A stretch of 23,483 nt of DNA from CAYOXD01 sp964407825 (GCA_964407825.1 CAYOXD010000038.1:1-23483); one strand, 5' to 3'; shown: positions 15,407 to 22,402, counted from the first letter of the stretch. Numbers and translations are program-made. Notes: generated from the letters alone by a model not told the origin.

Positions 15407-15650
15407 CAGACTTTACCTGCGGGTGTTCGACAGACCCGCCGCCCTGGAGCGGATTCTCCGGGTAACCCGTCATCGGGGCTTCGGCATCCGCCGCATGAGC
15501 GTGGCTCCCTCCCGGACCGGGGATCGCATGGAGATCAGCCTTTCGGTAAGGGGATCGAGACCCCTTCACACCCTCTTTCACCAGCTGAAGAAACTCAGTG
15601 ATGTGGCGGATATTTCAGAATCCGGACCGCCGGATGCCGATGCTGGTTAG
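15396..15650 (+). CDS. ilvM: Acetolactate synthase small subunit, IlvM type
   Basis: 84 aa, near the ~87 aa of E. coli IlvM and far shorter than IlvN/IlvH regulatory subunits. It is a single ACT domain; ALERILRVTRHRGF (about 16–29) and QLKKLSDVADI near the C-terminus correspond to IlvM motifs. ATG at 15396 has GGAGGGG immediately upstream and overlaps ilvG by 11 bp, so the two subunits are coupled. It should stabilise and activate the IlvG catalytic subunit. In enterobacteria this isozyme is insensitive to valine; whether that holds here is not visible in sequence. Confidence 0.88.
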   Translation: MTHNRLYLRVFDRPAALERILRVTRHRGFGIRRMSVAPSRTGDRMEISLSVRGSRPLHTLFHQLKKLSDVADISESGPPDADAG

Positions 15651-15665
15651 CTGGATGCTCGAACC

Positions 15666-15694
15666 TTGACTTGAAAAAGAAAAGTTCTTATGAG
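15666..15694 (+). promoter_or_regulatory. Candidate promoter of the SPOR–gatCA–mutL genes
   Basis: TTGACT (15666–15671) and TATGAG (15689–15694) are spaced by 17 bp in the short AT-richer gap between ilvM and the SPOR gene. No terminator was found between ilvM and this point, so readthrough from ilvGM is also possible. Confidence 0.35.
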
Positions 15695-15734
15695 GTAGGG
15701 ACTTGGAATTTCGCTCACGGGAAGACGGCAGGTA

Positions 15735-16424
15735 ATGGGAAAAAAGACAGACAACGCCAGGCCCTCCAGAAACCGGGAAAAGCTGATCTGGGCCGGCATC
15801 TGCCTGGGGGTGAGTTTCTGGATGTTTTGCCTGGGAATCCTCGTGGGACGCGGAACGGCGCCGGTGCACTTCGACACCAAGGCGCTGCAGAAGGAGCTGG
15901 CCGCCCTGAAACGGGCGGCCGTTGAAAAGACCCGGAAGCACTACCCGCCGGACAAAACCCGGCTCGACTTTTACGAGGCGCTGAAACGCACGCCAAAGAA
16001 TATTGCGCCGCCCCCCGTGAGGGCGGTGCACCCCACATCGGCCCGAGCCAAAGCGGCCGCTGAAAATCAGAAGGCTTCCGCCGGCCCGACGCGTCACCAG
16101 GACATTCCCGAGATGGTAAAAGCCGATAAATTCAACAAGCCAGCCCGGACCACCGGAAAGGACCTCCAGGACTCGGGGTGGACTATCCAGGTGGCGGCCG
16201 TCAGGACCAAGGCCGAAGCGGACCGGATGGTGGCGCAACTCACCCGAAAGGGATTCGCGGCCTACCGGCTGACCGGGGAAATCCCCGGCAAGGGCCTCTG
16301 GCATCGGATTCGGGTGGGGCACTACCGGCAGCGGGGCGAGGCCCGATCGGAAATGGAAAAATTAAGAAGAGATCACTATTCACCCTACCTGACACAAACG
16401 GGAAACCGCAGGGAGTCGCCATGA
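15735..16424 (+). CDS. SPOR-domain membrane protein
   Basis: 229 aa. A basic N-terminus and one membrane helix (about 17–38) are followed by a coiled-coil-like and proline-rich linker (about 50–145). A C-terminal SPOR domain (about 147–222) opens with WTIQVAAVRTKAEADRMVAQL. SPOR domains bind denuded glycan strands at the division septum, so this is probably an envelope/division-associated protein with type II topology. The ribosome site is modest. Its stop overlaps the gatC start as ATGA, coupling an envelope gene to a translation gene. No specific named homologue (FtsN, DedD) can be claimed. Confidence 0.85.
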   Translation: MGKKTDNARPSRNREKLIWAGICLGVSFWMFCLGILVGRGTAPVHFDTKALQKELAALKRAAVEKTRKHYPPDKTRLDFYEALKRTPKNIAPPPVRAVHPTSARAKAAAENQKASAGPTRHQDIPEMVKADKFNKPARTTGKDLQDSGWTIQVAAVRTKAEADRMVAQLTRKGFAAYRLTGEIPGKGLWHRIRVGHYRQRGEARSEMEKLRRDHYSPYLTQTGNRRESP

Positions 16425-16708
16425 GAATCACCAGGGAAGAGGTCCGTCAGGTCGCCCATCTCGCGCGCCTGAATGTGACCGAGGATCAAATCGATGCCTT
16501 TGCCGGGCAGATCGGCCGCATCCTTGAATACATCGACCAGTTGAACCAGGTGGACACCACGGGCGTTGCCCCCACCTTCCACGCGTCGGTTCAAACGAAC
16601 GCCTTTCGCGAAGACGAGGTCCAGGGGCACCTGAACCTGGACGAGGCGCTGGCTAACGCGCCGAAGGAGGCGGACGGCAGTTTTATCGTGCCAAGGGTGA
16701 TCGGCTGA
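16421..16708 (+). CDS. gatC: Aspartyl/glutamyl-tRNA amidotransferase subunit C
   Basis: 95 aa, the standard GatC length. The opening MRITREEVRQVAHLARL and the later block ILEYIDQLNQVDTTGV, then FREDEV, are GatC hallmarks. GatC stabilises the GatCAB complex that converts Glu-tRNA(Gln) or Asp-tRNA(Asn) to the amidated forms. ATG at 16421 has AGGGAG upstream and overlaps the SPOR stop. gatA follows after 14 bp; gatB is not in the window. Confidence 0.95.
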   Translation: MRITREEVRQVAHLARLNVTEDQIDAFAGQIGRILEYIDQLNQVDTTGVAPTFHASVQTNAFREDEVQGHLNLDEALANAPKEADGSFIVPRVIG

Positions 16709-16722
16709 AAGGAAGGGAGTTC

Positions 16723-18183
16723 ATGAGGCTGAACGAATTGACCATCGAAGAGGCCCATCGGCTGCTCAAAGAGGGAGAGATTTCCTCGAGGCAGCTGGTG
16801 GAAGCCGTGTTCGAGCGCATCGCCCAGGTGGATGACCGGGTGGGCGCCTACATCACCCTGTGCAGGGACGAGGCCTTGGACCAGGCCGATGCGGCCGACC
16901 GCCGTATTGCCGAAGGGGATATGACACCCCTCACCGGCATACCGCTGTCCATCAAGGATCTCATCTGCACCCGGGGGGTTCGAACCACCTGCGCATCCAG
17001 GATGCTGGCCAACTTTGTCCCTGTCTACGACGCCGCGGTAATGGAAAAGCTTCGCCGGGCCGGCGCCGTCATGGTGGGAAAGGTCAACATGGATGAATTT
17101 GCCATGGGATCCTCGAACGAACATTCCGCCCTTCAACAGACGCGCAACCCTTGGGATCTGTCCTGCATTCCCGGCGGTTCCAGCGGCGGGTCGGCCGCCT
17201 CTGTCGCGGCGGATATGTGCCTGGGCTCCCTGGGGTCGGACACGGGGGGCTCCATCCGGCAGCCGGCCTCCCACTGCGGAGTGGTGGGCTTGAAGCCCAC
17301 CTATGGTCGGGTCTCCAGATACGGCCTGGTGGCCTTTGCCTCCTCCCTCGACCAGATCGGCCCCCTGGCAAAGAGCGTCACGGACTGCGCCCTGCTCCTG
17401 AATGCCGTGGCCGGGCACGATCCCAGGGACTCCACCTCCGTGGCCCGGGAGGTGCCCGATTACTCAGTCTGCTGCCGTGAAGGAATCGACGGCCTTCGAA
17501 TCGGCATTCCCGAGGAATACATGAATGTGGCGGGCATCGATCCGGCAGTGGAAAGCGCCGTTCGGGGGGCCATCAAGGGGCTCGAGGGGCTGGGGGCCGT
17601 CCCGGTGCCGGTATCCCTGCCGCACTCCCCCTACGTGCTCCCGGCCTACTATGTGATCGCGCCGGCGGAGGCCAGCTCGAACCTCGCCCGGTACGATGGG
17701 GTGAAATACGGCTTCAGGGACGAGTCCGCCGCCGACATCATGGACATGTACAAGGCCACGCGCTCGGCGGGCTTCGGTCCTGAAGTCCTGCGGCGGATCA
17801 TCATCGGTACCTATGCCCTTTCCGCGGGCTACTACGACGCCTACTACGGTAAGGCATCCCAGGTGCGCACCCTGATCCGGGAGGATTTCACCCGGGCCTT
17901 CGAGCACTGCGACATCATCGCCTCTCCGGCGGCCCCGACCCCGGCCTTCAGGATCGGCGAGAAGACCGATGACCCTCTCACCATGTACTTGAGCGACATC
18001 TTCACCCTGTCGGCCAATCTGGCCGGCATTCCCGGTATCAGCGTGCCCTGCGGGATATCTCCCAACGGGCTTCCCATTGGCCTGCAGCTTCTGGGCCGGC
18101 ATTTCGACGAGCCGAGCCTTCTGAAAGCCGCCTATAACGTTGAGCAAACCATGGGGGGGGAACGCCGCAGGCCGCCGCTTTGA
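16723..18183 (+). CDS. gatA: Aspartyl/glutamyl-tRNA amidotransferase subunit A
   Basis: 486 aa, full length. Amidase-signature catalytic residues are all present: Lys78 in PLSIKDL, Ser153 in the GGSSGGSAA loop and Ser177 in GSDTGGSIRQPA. The domain releases ammonia from glutamine for transfer to misacylated tRNA in the GatCAB complex. ATG at 16723 has GGAAGGGAG upstream. The C-terminus ends with a short basic stretch. Presence of gatCA implies that the organism makes Gln-tRNA and/or Asn-tRNA indirectly. Confidence 0.97.
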   Translation: MRLNELTIEEAHRLLKEGEISSRQLVEAVFERIAQVDDRVGAYITLCRDEALDQADAADRRIAEGDMTPLTGIPLSIKDLICTRGVRTTCASRMLANFVPVYDAAVMEKLRRAGAVMVGKVNMDEFAMGSSNEHSALQQTRNPWDLSCIPGGSSGGSAASVAADMCLGSLGSDTGGSIRQPASHCGVVGLKPTYGRVSRYGLVAFASSLDQIGPLAKSVTDCALLLNAVAGHDPRDSTSVAREVPDYSVCCREGIDGLRIGIPEEYMNVAGIDPAVESAVRGAIKGLEGLGAVPVPVSLPHSPYVLPAYYVIAPAEASSNLARYDGVKYGFRDESAADIMDMYKATRSAGFGPEVLRRIIIGTYALSAGYYDAYYGKASQVRTLIREDFTRAFEHCDIIASPAAPTPAFRIGEKTDDPLTMYLSDIFTLSANLAGIPGISVPCGISPNGLPIGLQLLGRHFDEPSLLKAAYNVEQTMGGERRRPPL

Positions 18184-18254
18184 TTTCAGGCAGCCCCGCT
18201 CCTCCGCCATCTTTGAACCCGCCGGCAACGCCGGTTTTGTTAAGGAGAAGCCCC

Positions 18255-18434
18255 ATGAGTATCATGCCCGAGGGAGAGGCCCTTCGAAACGCCATCAAAT
18301 GGATATCCGAAATGCGCCGGGACGCACCGGAAAAATCGCTGCGTGTCCTGATTCAGGAGGCGGGCCTCAAGTTCGACCTCGGCCCCAAGGACGAAGATTT
18401 CCTCGCCAATTTTTATGCCAAAAACGAGGACTGA
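18255..18434 (+). CDS. Small conserved-looking protein of unknown function upstream of mutL
   Basis: 59 aa, acidic and helical, with no membrane segment or signal peptide. ATG at 18255 has a clear AAGGAG 7 nt upstream, so translation is likely. I do not recognise a family. Its TGA (18432–18434) is in the same reading frame as mutL, which resumes two codons later, so the two genes share one frame interrupted by a single stop. It may simply supply ribosomes to mutL by coupling. Confidence 0.7.
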   Translation: MSIMPEGEALRNAIKWISEMRRDAPEKSLRVLIQEAGLKFDLGPKDEDFLANFYAKNED

Positions 18435-18437
18435 GCC

Positions 18438-20198
18438 ATTATCAGGATTCTACCGGAGATTCTCTCCAACAAGATCGCGGCCGGCGAGGTCATCGAGCGG
18501 CCGGCATCGGTGGTCAAGGAGCTGGTGGAAAACGCCCTGGACGCCGGCGCCACCCGGATCCTCATCGAGCTGAAAAAGGCCGGCAAGGTCCAGATCCGGA
18601 TCACGGACAACGGTATCGGCATGAACCGGGACGATTGTCTGCTGGCGGTGGAACGCTATGCCACCAGCAAGCTCCTCGCGGACGAGGATCTTTTCAACAT
18701 CAGAACCCTGGGCTTCCGGGGGGAGGCCCTGCCGAGCATCGCCTCCATCTGCCGGCTGACCATCGAGTCCAGGGACAAGGACAGCGAGGCCGGCACCCAG
18801 ATCCGGATGGCCGGGGGAAAGATCCAGGGGGTCACCGAGATCGGCGCGCCCGTGGGGACGCAGGTGTCGGTTCAGGATCTCTTCTTCAACACCCCGGCCC
18901 GCCGAAAGTTCATGAAGTCCGATGCCACGGAACTGGGGCATATCGCCGACGGGGTGGCCCGGACCGCCCTTGCCTGGCCGGGGGTGACGTTCCGGATCGA
19001 TCACAACGGCAGAACGCTCAAGAACTGGCCCGCCACGGAACCCGAAGCGCGGATCTCGGATGTGCTGGGCGGCCAGACGAGGGGGGCGCTCCACCCCGTC
19101 CGAGGCGCCGCGGGCGGGCTCTCCATCGCCGGGTATGCGGCTTCGGCGAGCGTGACCCGCGGCACCTCCCAGGGCATCCACCTCTTTGTCAACCATCGCT
19201 TTATCCGGGACCGGACGATTCAGCACGCCCTGATGGCCGGCTACGGCAACCGGCTGATGCGGGGCCGATTCCCGGTGGCCGTGCTGTTCCTTACGGCCCC
19301 CTTCGAGCAGGTGGACGTGAATGTGCACCCGACCAAGCACGAGGTCCGGTTCGCGGACCCCCGCACGCTTCATCAACTGGTGCAAACCGCCGTGCAACAG
19401 GCCATCGAGACCGCGGAAAAGCCGAAATGGGCCCCCGCCCCGCCGGCACCGGCCTCGGTGGGAGAGGCGCCCGGCTGTTTCACCGCCGCCGGCACGGACC
19501 CGCCCGAGACGGCACTGCCGCAGCCCTTGCCAGCCCGTCCCCTGGAGCCGCTTCCGGAACCCGCCCCTCCCCCGCCGGAACAGACCCAGCCCCCCCTGTG
19601 GCAGGAGGGCCGTTTTTCAGGGCTGCGGGTGATCGGCCAGTTTCACGACACGTACATCCTCTGTGAAACCCCGGAGAAGGCCCTCGTCCTCATCGACCAG
19701 CACGCGGCCCACGAGCGCATCCGCTACGAGGCCCTGTGCCGGGAGGGACAGGGACGGCCCGGGGACATCCAGCGGCTGCTGCTCCCCGAAACGGTCGAGC
19801 TGGGGTTCGAGGAGGCCCACGTTCTCCAGAGGCTCCTGGAGGACCTCGATCGGCTCGGTATCGAAATCGCCCCCTTCGGCGGCAACACCTTCGTCATAAC
19901 GGCCGCACCGGCCATGCTCTCAGGAAGGCAAATGGCGCCCTTTATCCTCGACATCGTCGAGAAGACGGCTCGACTCGGGATCCCATCGGATACCGGCAAC
20001 ACCTTTGACGAGGTCCGCAAGCTGATGGCCTGCCACAGCGCCATCCGGGCCAACCAGCGCCTGACGGACCGCGAAATACAGGCCCTGCTGACGCAGCTCG
20101 ACGCCTGCGAGGATCCCTCCCACTGCCCCCACGGGAGACCCACCTGGATCCGATACGAGCTGACGGAAATCGAGAAGCTGTTTCGCCGGATCCTCTGA
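18438..20198 (+). CDS. mutL: DNA mismatch repair protein MutL (endonuclease type)
   Basis: 586 aa if initiated at ATT 18438. GHKL ATPase motifs are intact: Glu28/Asn32 in VKELVENALDAGA, TDNGIGM (56–62) and GFRGEAL (92–98). A proline-rich linker covers about 330–390. The C-terminal domain has the endonuclease motif DQHA-x2-E-x4-E starting at Asp420, ACHSAIR (531–537) and CPHGRP (563–568), so MutL itself should nick DNA, as in MutH-less bacteria. Start: the first GTG in frame (18510) would remove the first 24 residues, including the invariant NKIAAGEV region. No ATG/GTG/TTG lies between it and the in-frame TGA at 18432. GAGG at 18426–18429 is 8 nt before ATT, making ATT the best start. Confidence 0.93.
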   Translation: MIRILPEILSNKIAAGEVIERPASVVKELVENALDAGATRILIELKKAGKVQIRITDNGIGMNRDDCLLAVERYATSKLLADEDLFNIRTLGFRGEALPSIASICRLTIESRDKDSEAGTQIRMAGGKIQGVTEIGAPVGTQVSVQDLFFNTPARRKFMKSDATELGHIADGVARTALAWPGVTFRIDHNGRTLKNWPATEPEARISDVLGGQTRGALHPVRGAAGGLSIAGYAASASVTRGTSQGIHLFVNHRFIRDRTIQHALMAGYGNRLMRGRFPVAVLFLTAPFEQVDVNVHPTKHEVRFADPRTLHQLVQTAVQQAIETAEKPKWAPAPPAPASVGEAPGCFTAAGTDPPETALPQPLPARPLEPLPEPAPPPPEQTQPPLWQEGRFSGLRVIGQFHDTYILCETPEKALVLIDQHAAHERIRYEALCREGQGRPGDIQRLLLPETVELGFEEAHVLQRLLEDLDRLGIEIAPFGGNTFVITAAPAMLSGRQMAPFILDIVEKTARLGIPSDTGNTFDEVRKLMACHSAIRANQRLTDREIQALLTQLDACEDPSHCPHGRPTWIRYELTEIEKLFRRIL

Positions 20199-20206
20199 GC
20201 GCGCCA

Positions 20207-20397
20207 GGGGCTTTTCACTGCGTTCCGAGTTCAATCAAACAGGCGATGGCCCTGGCCTGGCGCACGGGCCGGCGCCTGTAACCCCATGCCGCTCCGCGGG
20301 GAGGGCGGAGCAGAGACAGCCGGGAAGCCCACAAAAATGTGCCTTCGACAGTAAAAGCCTACAAAAGGGTGGTGCATCGCCCCGTTTGAAAGGGCCC
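20207..20397 (+). ncRNA. Candidate structured RNA between mutL and the sigma-54 promoter
   Basis: Outer arms GGGGCTTTTCA (20207–20217) and TGAAAGGGCCC (20387–20397) pair at 10 of 11 positions with one G·U. Inside, GGCGATG (20242–20248) pairs perfectly with CATCGCC (20375–20381). Further hairpins: GCTCCG/CGGAGC (20291–20296 with 20306–20311) and GAAG-CACA/TGTG-CTTC (20324–20346, loop AAAA). AAGCCYACAAAA occurs twice, at 20325 and 20355. The length and extended-rod shape recall 6S RNA, but I cannot claim that family. An alternative hairpin (20240–20278) competes with one stem. No gene fits here. Confidence 0.35.
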
Positions 20398-20434
20398 GCC
20401 CGATCTTCCATAACCCCGCACTCCACAGTTTCCT

Positions 20435-20448
20435 CTTGAAATTACAAG
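20435..20448 (+). promoter_or_regulatory. Dyad upstream of the sigma-54 promoter (possible activator site)
   Basis: CTTGAAATTACAAG is symmetric at 12 of 14 positions. Its centre is about 80 nt upstream of the expected transcription start, the usual distance for an enhancer-binding protein site. A second weaker dyad (TTGCTTGCAA, around 20453–20462) lies next to it. Confidence 0.45.
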
Positions 20449-20494
20449 TGGATTGCTTGCAAACCCGTCAACAGATCTTCGCCTCTCCCCATCC

Positions 20495-20511
20495 TTGGCA
20501 CCGCTTTTGCT
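20495..20511 (+). promoter_or_regulatory. Sigma-54 (−24/−12) promoter
   Basis: TTGGCAC-N5-TTGCT matches the sigma-54 consensus almost completely, with GG (20497–20498) and GC (20509–20510) exactly 10 nt apart. Transcription should begin near 20522 and read into the 82-aa gene at 20664, leaving a leader of about 140 nt. Such promoters need an ATP-dependent activator, so the downstream gene is probably switched on by a specific signal. Confidence 0.75.
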
Positions 20512-20663
20512 GTTCTATGCGGGATATGAACTTCAAGATCCTGTTTTCAGGCTGCGCTGTCGCTCCCCGCAGTATCATCTCCCCTGCTTATCCTTGCCTG
20601 AAACACCATCTTGACAGCCTATACCCGCAGCGGCGGCTGCCGCTCAACGAAAGGATGGAAACG

Positions 20664-20912
20664 ATGAAGAAGGCAACCCTGGAAAAAATCTTCGAATATG
20701 CGTCCATGCCGCTCCACGGCACCCTCTCCCGGAAACTGAGAAAAGACATCAGTGTCCAGATAAACGAAGAAAAAATTTACACCGCCGCCACCCTCTTTCT
20801 GGGCGAAGAGTTCGTCCGGATCACCGAAACGGAAAAGGCCCTGGCCGTCAACACCTATTACGATTGGGAGCATATCACTTCCGTGAGGACCATCGCCAAG
20901 CTGCAGGAGTAG
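20664..20912 (+). CDS. 82-aa protein of unknown function, sigma-54 controlled
   Basis: 82 aa, no signal peptide or membrane helix. ATG at 20664 has AAGGA 8 nt upstream; an ATG at 20655 is the alternative. The open frame extends to 20436, but the upstream part spans the promoter and is not protein-like. The N-terminal ~35 residues are basic and helical; the rest alternates strand-like segments (SVQINEEKIYTAATLFLG, then WEHITSVRTI), compatible with a small beta-barrel. I do not recognise a family. It stands alone between a sigma-54 promoter and a hairpin, so it looks like a monocistronic regulated gene. Confidence 0.72.
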   Translation: MKKATLEKIFEYASMPLHGTLSRKLRKDISVQINEEKIYTAATLFLGEEFVRITETEKALAVNTYYDWEHITSVRTIAKLQE

Positions 20913-20968
20913 CAACCGCCGCCATCTGTCTGCTACCCTGCGGGGATATCGGTTTTCCCAACCCGAAG

Positions 20969-20991
20969 GGGGGGCAGCCCCGTTGCCCCCC
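20969..20991 (+). terminator. Hairpin after the 82-aa gene
   Basis: GGGGGGCA (20969–20976) and TGCCCCCC (20984–20991) form an 8-bp stem with a 7-nt loop, 57 bp past the stop codon. There is no T-run behind it, so termination is plausible but not certain. The stem abuts the −35 of the next promoter. Confidence 0.5.
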
Positions 20992-21021
20992 TTGACCCGG
21001 GACGTTTGCCTCCCTTACAAT
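20992..21021 (+). promoter_or_regulatory. Candidate sigma-70-type promoter of the methyltransferase-like gene
   Basis: TTGACC (20992–20997) and TACAAT (21016–21021) are separated by 18 bp, five of six consensus matches each. The transcript would start near 21028 with a leader of about 130 nt before the gene at 21159. Nothing else was identified in that leader. Confidence 0.6.
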
Positions 21022-21158
21022 GGTTCCGTTCCTGAATCCTGTCGTGCGGCAGAAAGGCAGCATGGGGACCGGGTCTCTAAGTCCGTTCGCATGGCCCTGG
21101 CGGCCAGGCGGACACTGCCGCATCCACCCTATGGGCCGTAATCGGGGTTACCGGACCG

Positions 21159-21794
21159 ATGCCTGCATCTCATACCATTTTCCTTCTCATCCTGTGGATC
21201 GTCTGGTGCGCGCTTCACAGCGCCCTGATCCGCCCCTTCGTGACGGATTGGATCCGGATAAAATTCCCCCGCGGTTTCAGGTATCACCGCCTCTTCTATA
21301 ACCTCTTCGCCACCGTCTCCCTGGTTCCGGTTCTTTTCTATACCGTCTCTTCAAGGGGCGCGCCCCTGCTCACCTGGCATGGCCCCTGGCAAATCGTGCC
21401 GATCCTGCTGGGGGCTGCGGCCCTGTTTCTTTTCGTGGCAGGCGCGCGGCGTTACGACCTTGCCCAGTTTCTGGGACTGCGGCAAGTAAGGGAAGAAAAT
21501 GCCTGCAGCGTTCTCACCAGCGATTGCTCCCTTGACACCGGCGGGATTCTGTCCGTCATCCGCCACCCCTGGTACGCCGGCGGCCTCCTCGTCGTCTGGG
21601 CCCGGCCCCTGGACCCGAGCGCCCTGTTGACCAACCTGGTGATCTGCGGATATCTTGTGGCGGGTGCGATTCTGGAGGAGGGCAAGCTCAGAGTGCGTTT
21701 CGGCCAGCAGTACACGGAGTACCGGCGCCACGTATCCATGTTCTTCCCGTTCAAATGGGCAAAACGCAAACTGCTTCAATTGGGGAGCCGCTGA
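21159..21794 (+). CDS. Isoprenylcysteine methyltransferase-like membrane protein
   Basis: 211 aa with about five hydrophobic helices (near 5–21, 47–63, 77–97, 136–150, 155–172). The C-terminal signature is that of the ICMT/PEMT-type integral membrane methyltransferase superfamily: SVIRHPWYAGG (RHPWY 135–139), then ILEEGKL (Glu173–174), FGQQYTEY (181–188) and a terminal Pro197. Those residues form the S-adenosylmethionine pocket in the family. The substrate is unknown; bacteria rarely prenylate proteins, and NnrU-type and lipid-methylating relatives exist. The ribosome site before ATG 21159 is weak. The Nudix gene begins 1 bp after its stop. Confidence 0.72.
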   Translation: MPASHTIFLLILWIVWCALHSALIRPFVTDWIRIKFPRGFRYHRLFYNLFATVSLVPVLFYTVSSRGAPLLTWHGPWQIVPILLGAAALFLFVAGARRYDLAQFLGLRQVREENACSVLTSDCSLDTGGILSVIRHPWYAGGLLVVWARPLDPSALLTNLVICGYLVAGAILEEGKLRVRFGQQYTEYRRHVSMFFPFKWAKRKLLQLGSR

Positions 21795-21795
21795 A

Positions 21796-22308
21796 ATGAC
21801 CTCAAGACCCGCTGTGGGTGTTGCCGTAATCGTTGTCAAGGATGGCAGGGTTCTACTCGGTAAACGAAAGAACGCTCACGGGGCAGGGACCTGGGCGTTG
21901 CCGGGGGGGCATCTTGAATTCAACGAAGCGATCGAAGCCTGTGCCCGGCGGGAGGTTTTGGAGGAGACGGGTCTGCATATCCAGAATATCCGGAACGCGG
22001 CTTTCACAAACGATGTATTTATCGAGGAGCAGAAACACTATGTGACTCTCTTCGTCACCGCTGAATACCATCATGGGGATTTGGACTTGAGAGAGCCGCA
22101 GAAATGCGAGCGGTGGGAGTGGTTCCGGTGGGACGAGCTGCCGAAGCCGCGGTTTTTGCCCCTTGAGAATCTGCTTCACCAGGGGATCAAAATTGAATTG
22201 GGAACCCGGAAGCCGCTAGTGGGGGGACGCGGAAGAGAAAGCCGACCCGGCACAGGCCAAGGAGTTGCTGGACCGGGCACAGGACCGGCTCGAAAAGGCC
22301 GGGGATAA
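21796..22308 (+). CDS. Nudix hydrolase with an abnormal C-terminal extension
   Basis: 170 aa. A complete Nudix box G-x5-E-x7-REVLEETGL spans 38–60, preceded by LLGKRKNAHGAGTWALPGG. The domain most resembles the NUDT15/MTH1-type nucleotide-cleaning enzymes and should end near residue 135 (LPLENLLHQGIKIEL). The remaining ~35 residues are Gly/Arg/Pro-rich and low in complexity, and in the same stretch another frame looks more protein-like. The natural stop was therefore probably lost by rearrangement or frameshift. ATG at 21796 has GGGAG 8 nt upstream and follows the previous stop by 1 bp. The nucleotide substrate cannot be predicted. Confidence 0.85.
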   Translation: MTSRPAVGVAVIVVKDGRVLLGKRKNAHGAGTWALPGGHLEFNEAIEACARREVLEETGLHIQNIRNAAFTNDVFIEEQKHYVTLFVTAEYHHGDLDLREPQKCERWEWFRWDELPKPRFLPLENLLHQGIKIELGTRKPLVGGRGRESRPGTGQGVAGPGTGPARKGRG

Positions 22309-22402
22309 CGCCTCACAGACCCCATATGGCTATTTCAACGACCTGTCCATGGAAGCAAAAGGGTACCCCCGGTGCAAGACGAATTTAACCATCTGTTATT
22401 AA
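22220..22402 (+). pseudogene. Possible gene remnant overlapping the Nudix C-terminus
   Basis: The frame that begins after a TAG at 22217 runs to a TAA at 22400 and reads like a real protein fragment. It has an Ala/Glu/Lys/Leu-rich amphipathic helix (ADPAQAKELLDRAQDRLEKA), then a Tyr/Phe-containing segment (PYGYFNDLSMEAKGYP). There is no ATG with a ribosome site. It may be the tail of a gene whose beginning was lost. No family recognised. Confidence 0.35.

Noticed and set aside
18510..18512. GTG at 18510 as the mutL start
   Set aside because: It would remove the first 24 conserved residues, including the NKIAAGEV block that belongs to the ATPase fold, and no ribosome site fits it.
20240..20400. 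Cobalamin riboswitch
   Set aside because: Fragments such as CTGTAA and CGGGAAG look similar, but the order, the B12-box and the upstream core are missing, and no B12 gene follows.
20611..20639. TTGACA at 20611 as a second promoter for the 82-aa gene
   Set aside because: The −35 is perfect but nothing like a −10 is found at 16–18 bp.
21020..21301. 93-aa frame starting at 21020
   Set aside because: It overlaps the −10 of the promoter and the methyltransferase-like gene out of frame, and its composition is not protein-like.
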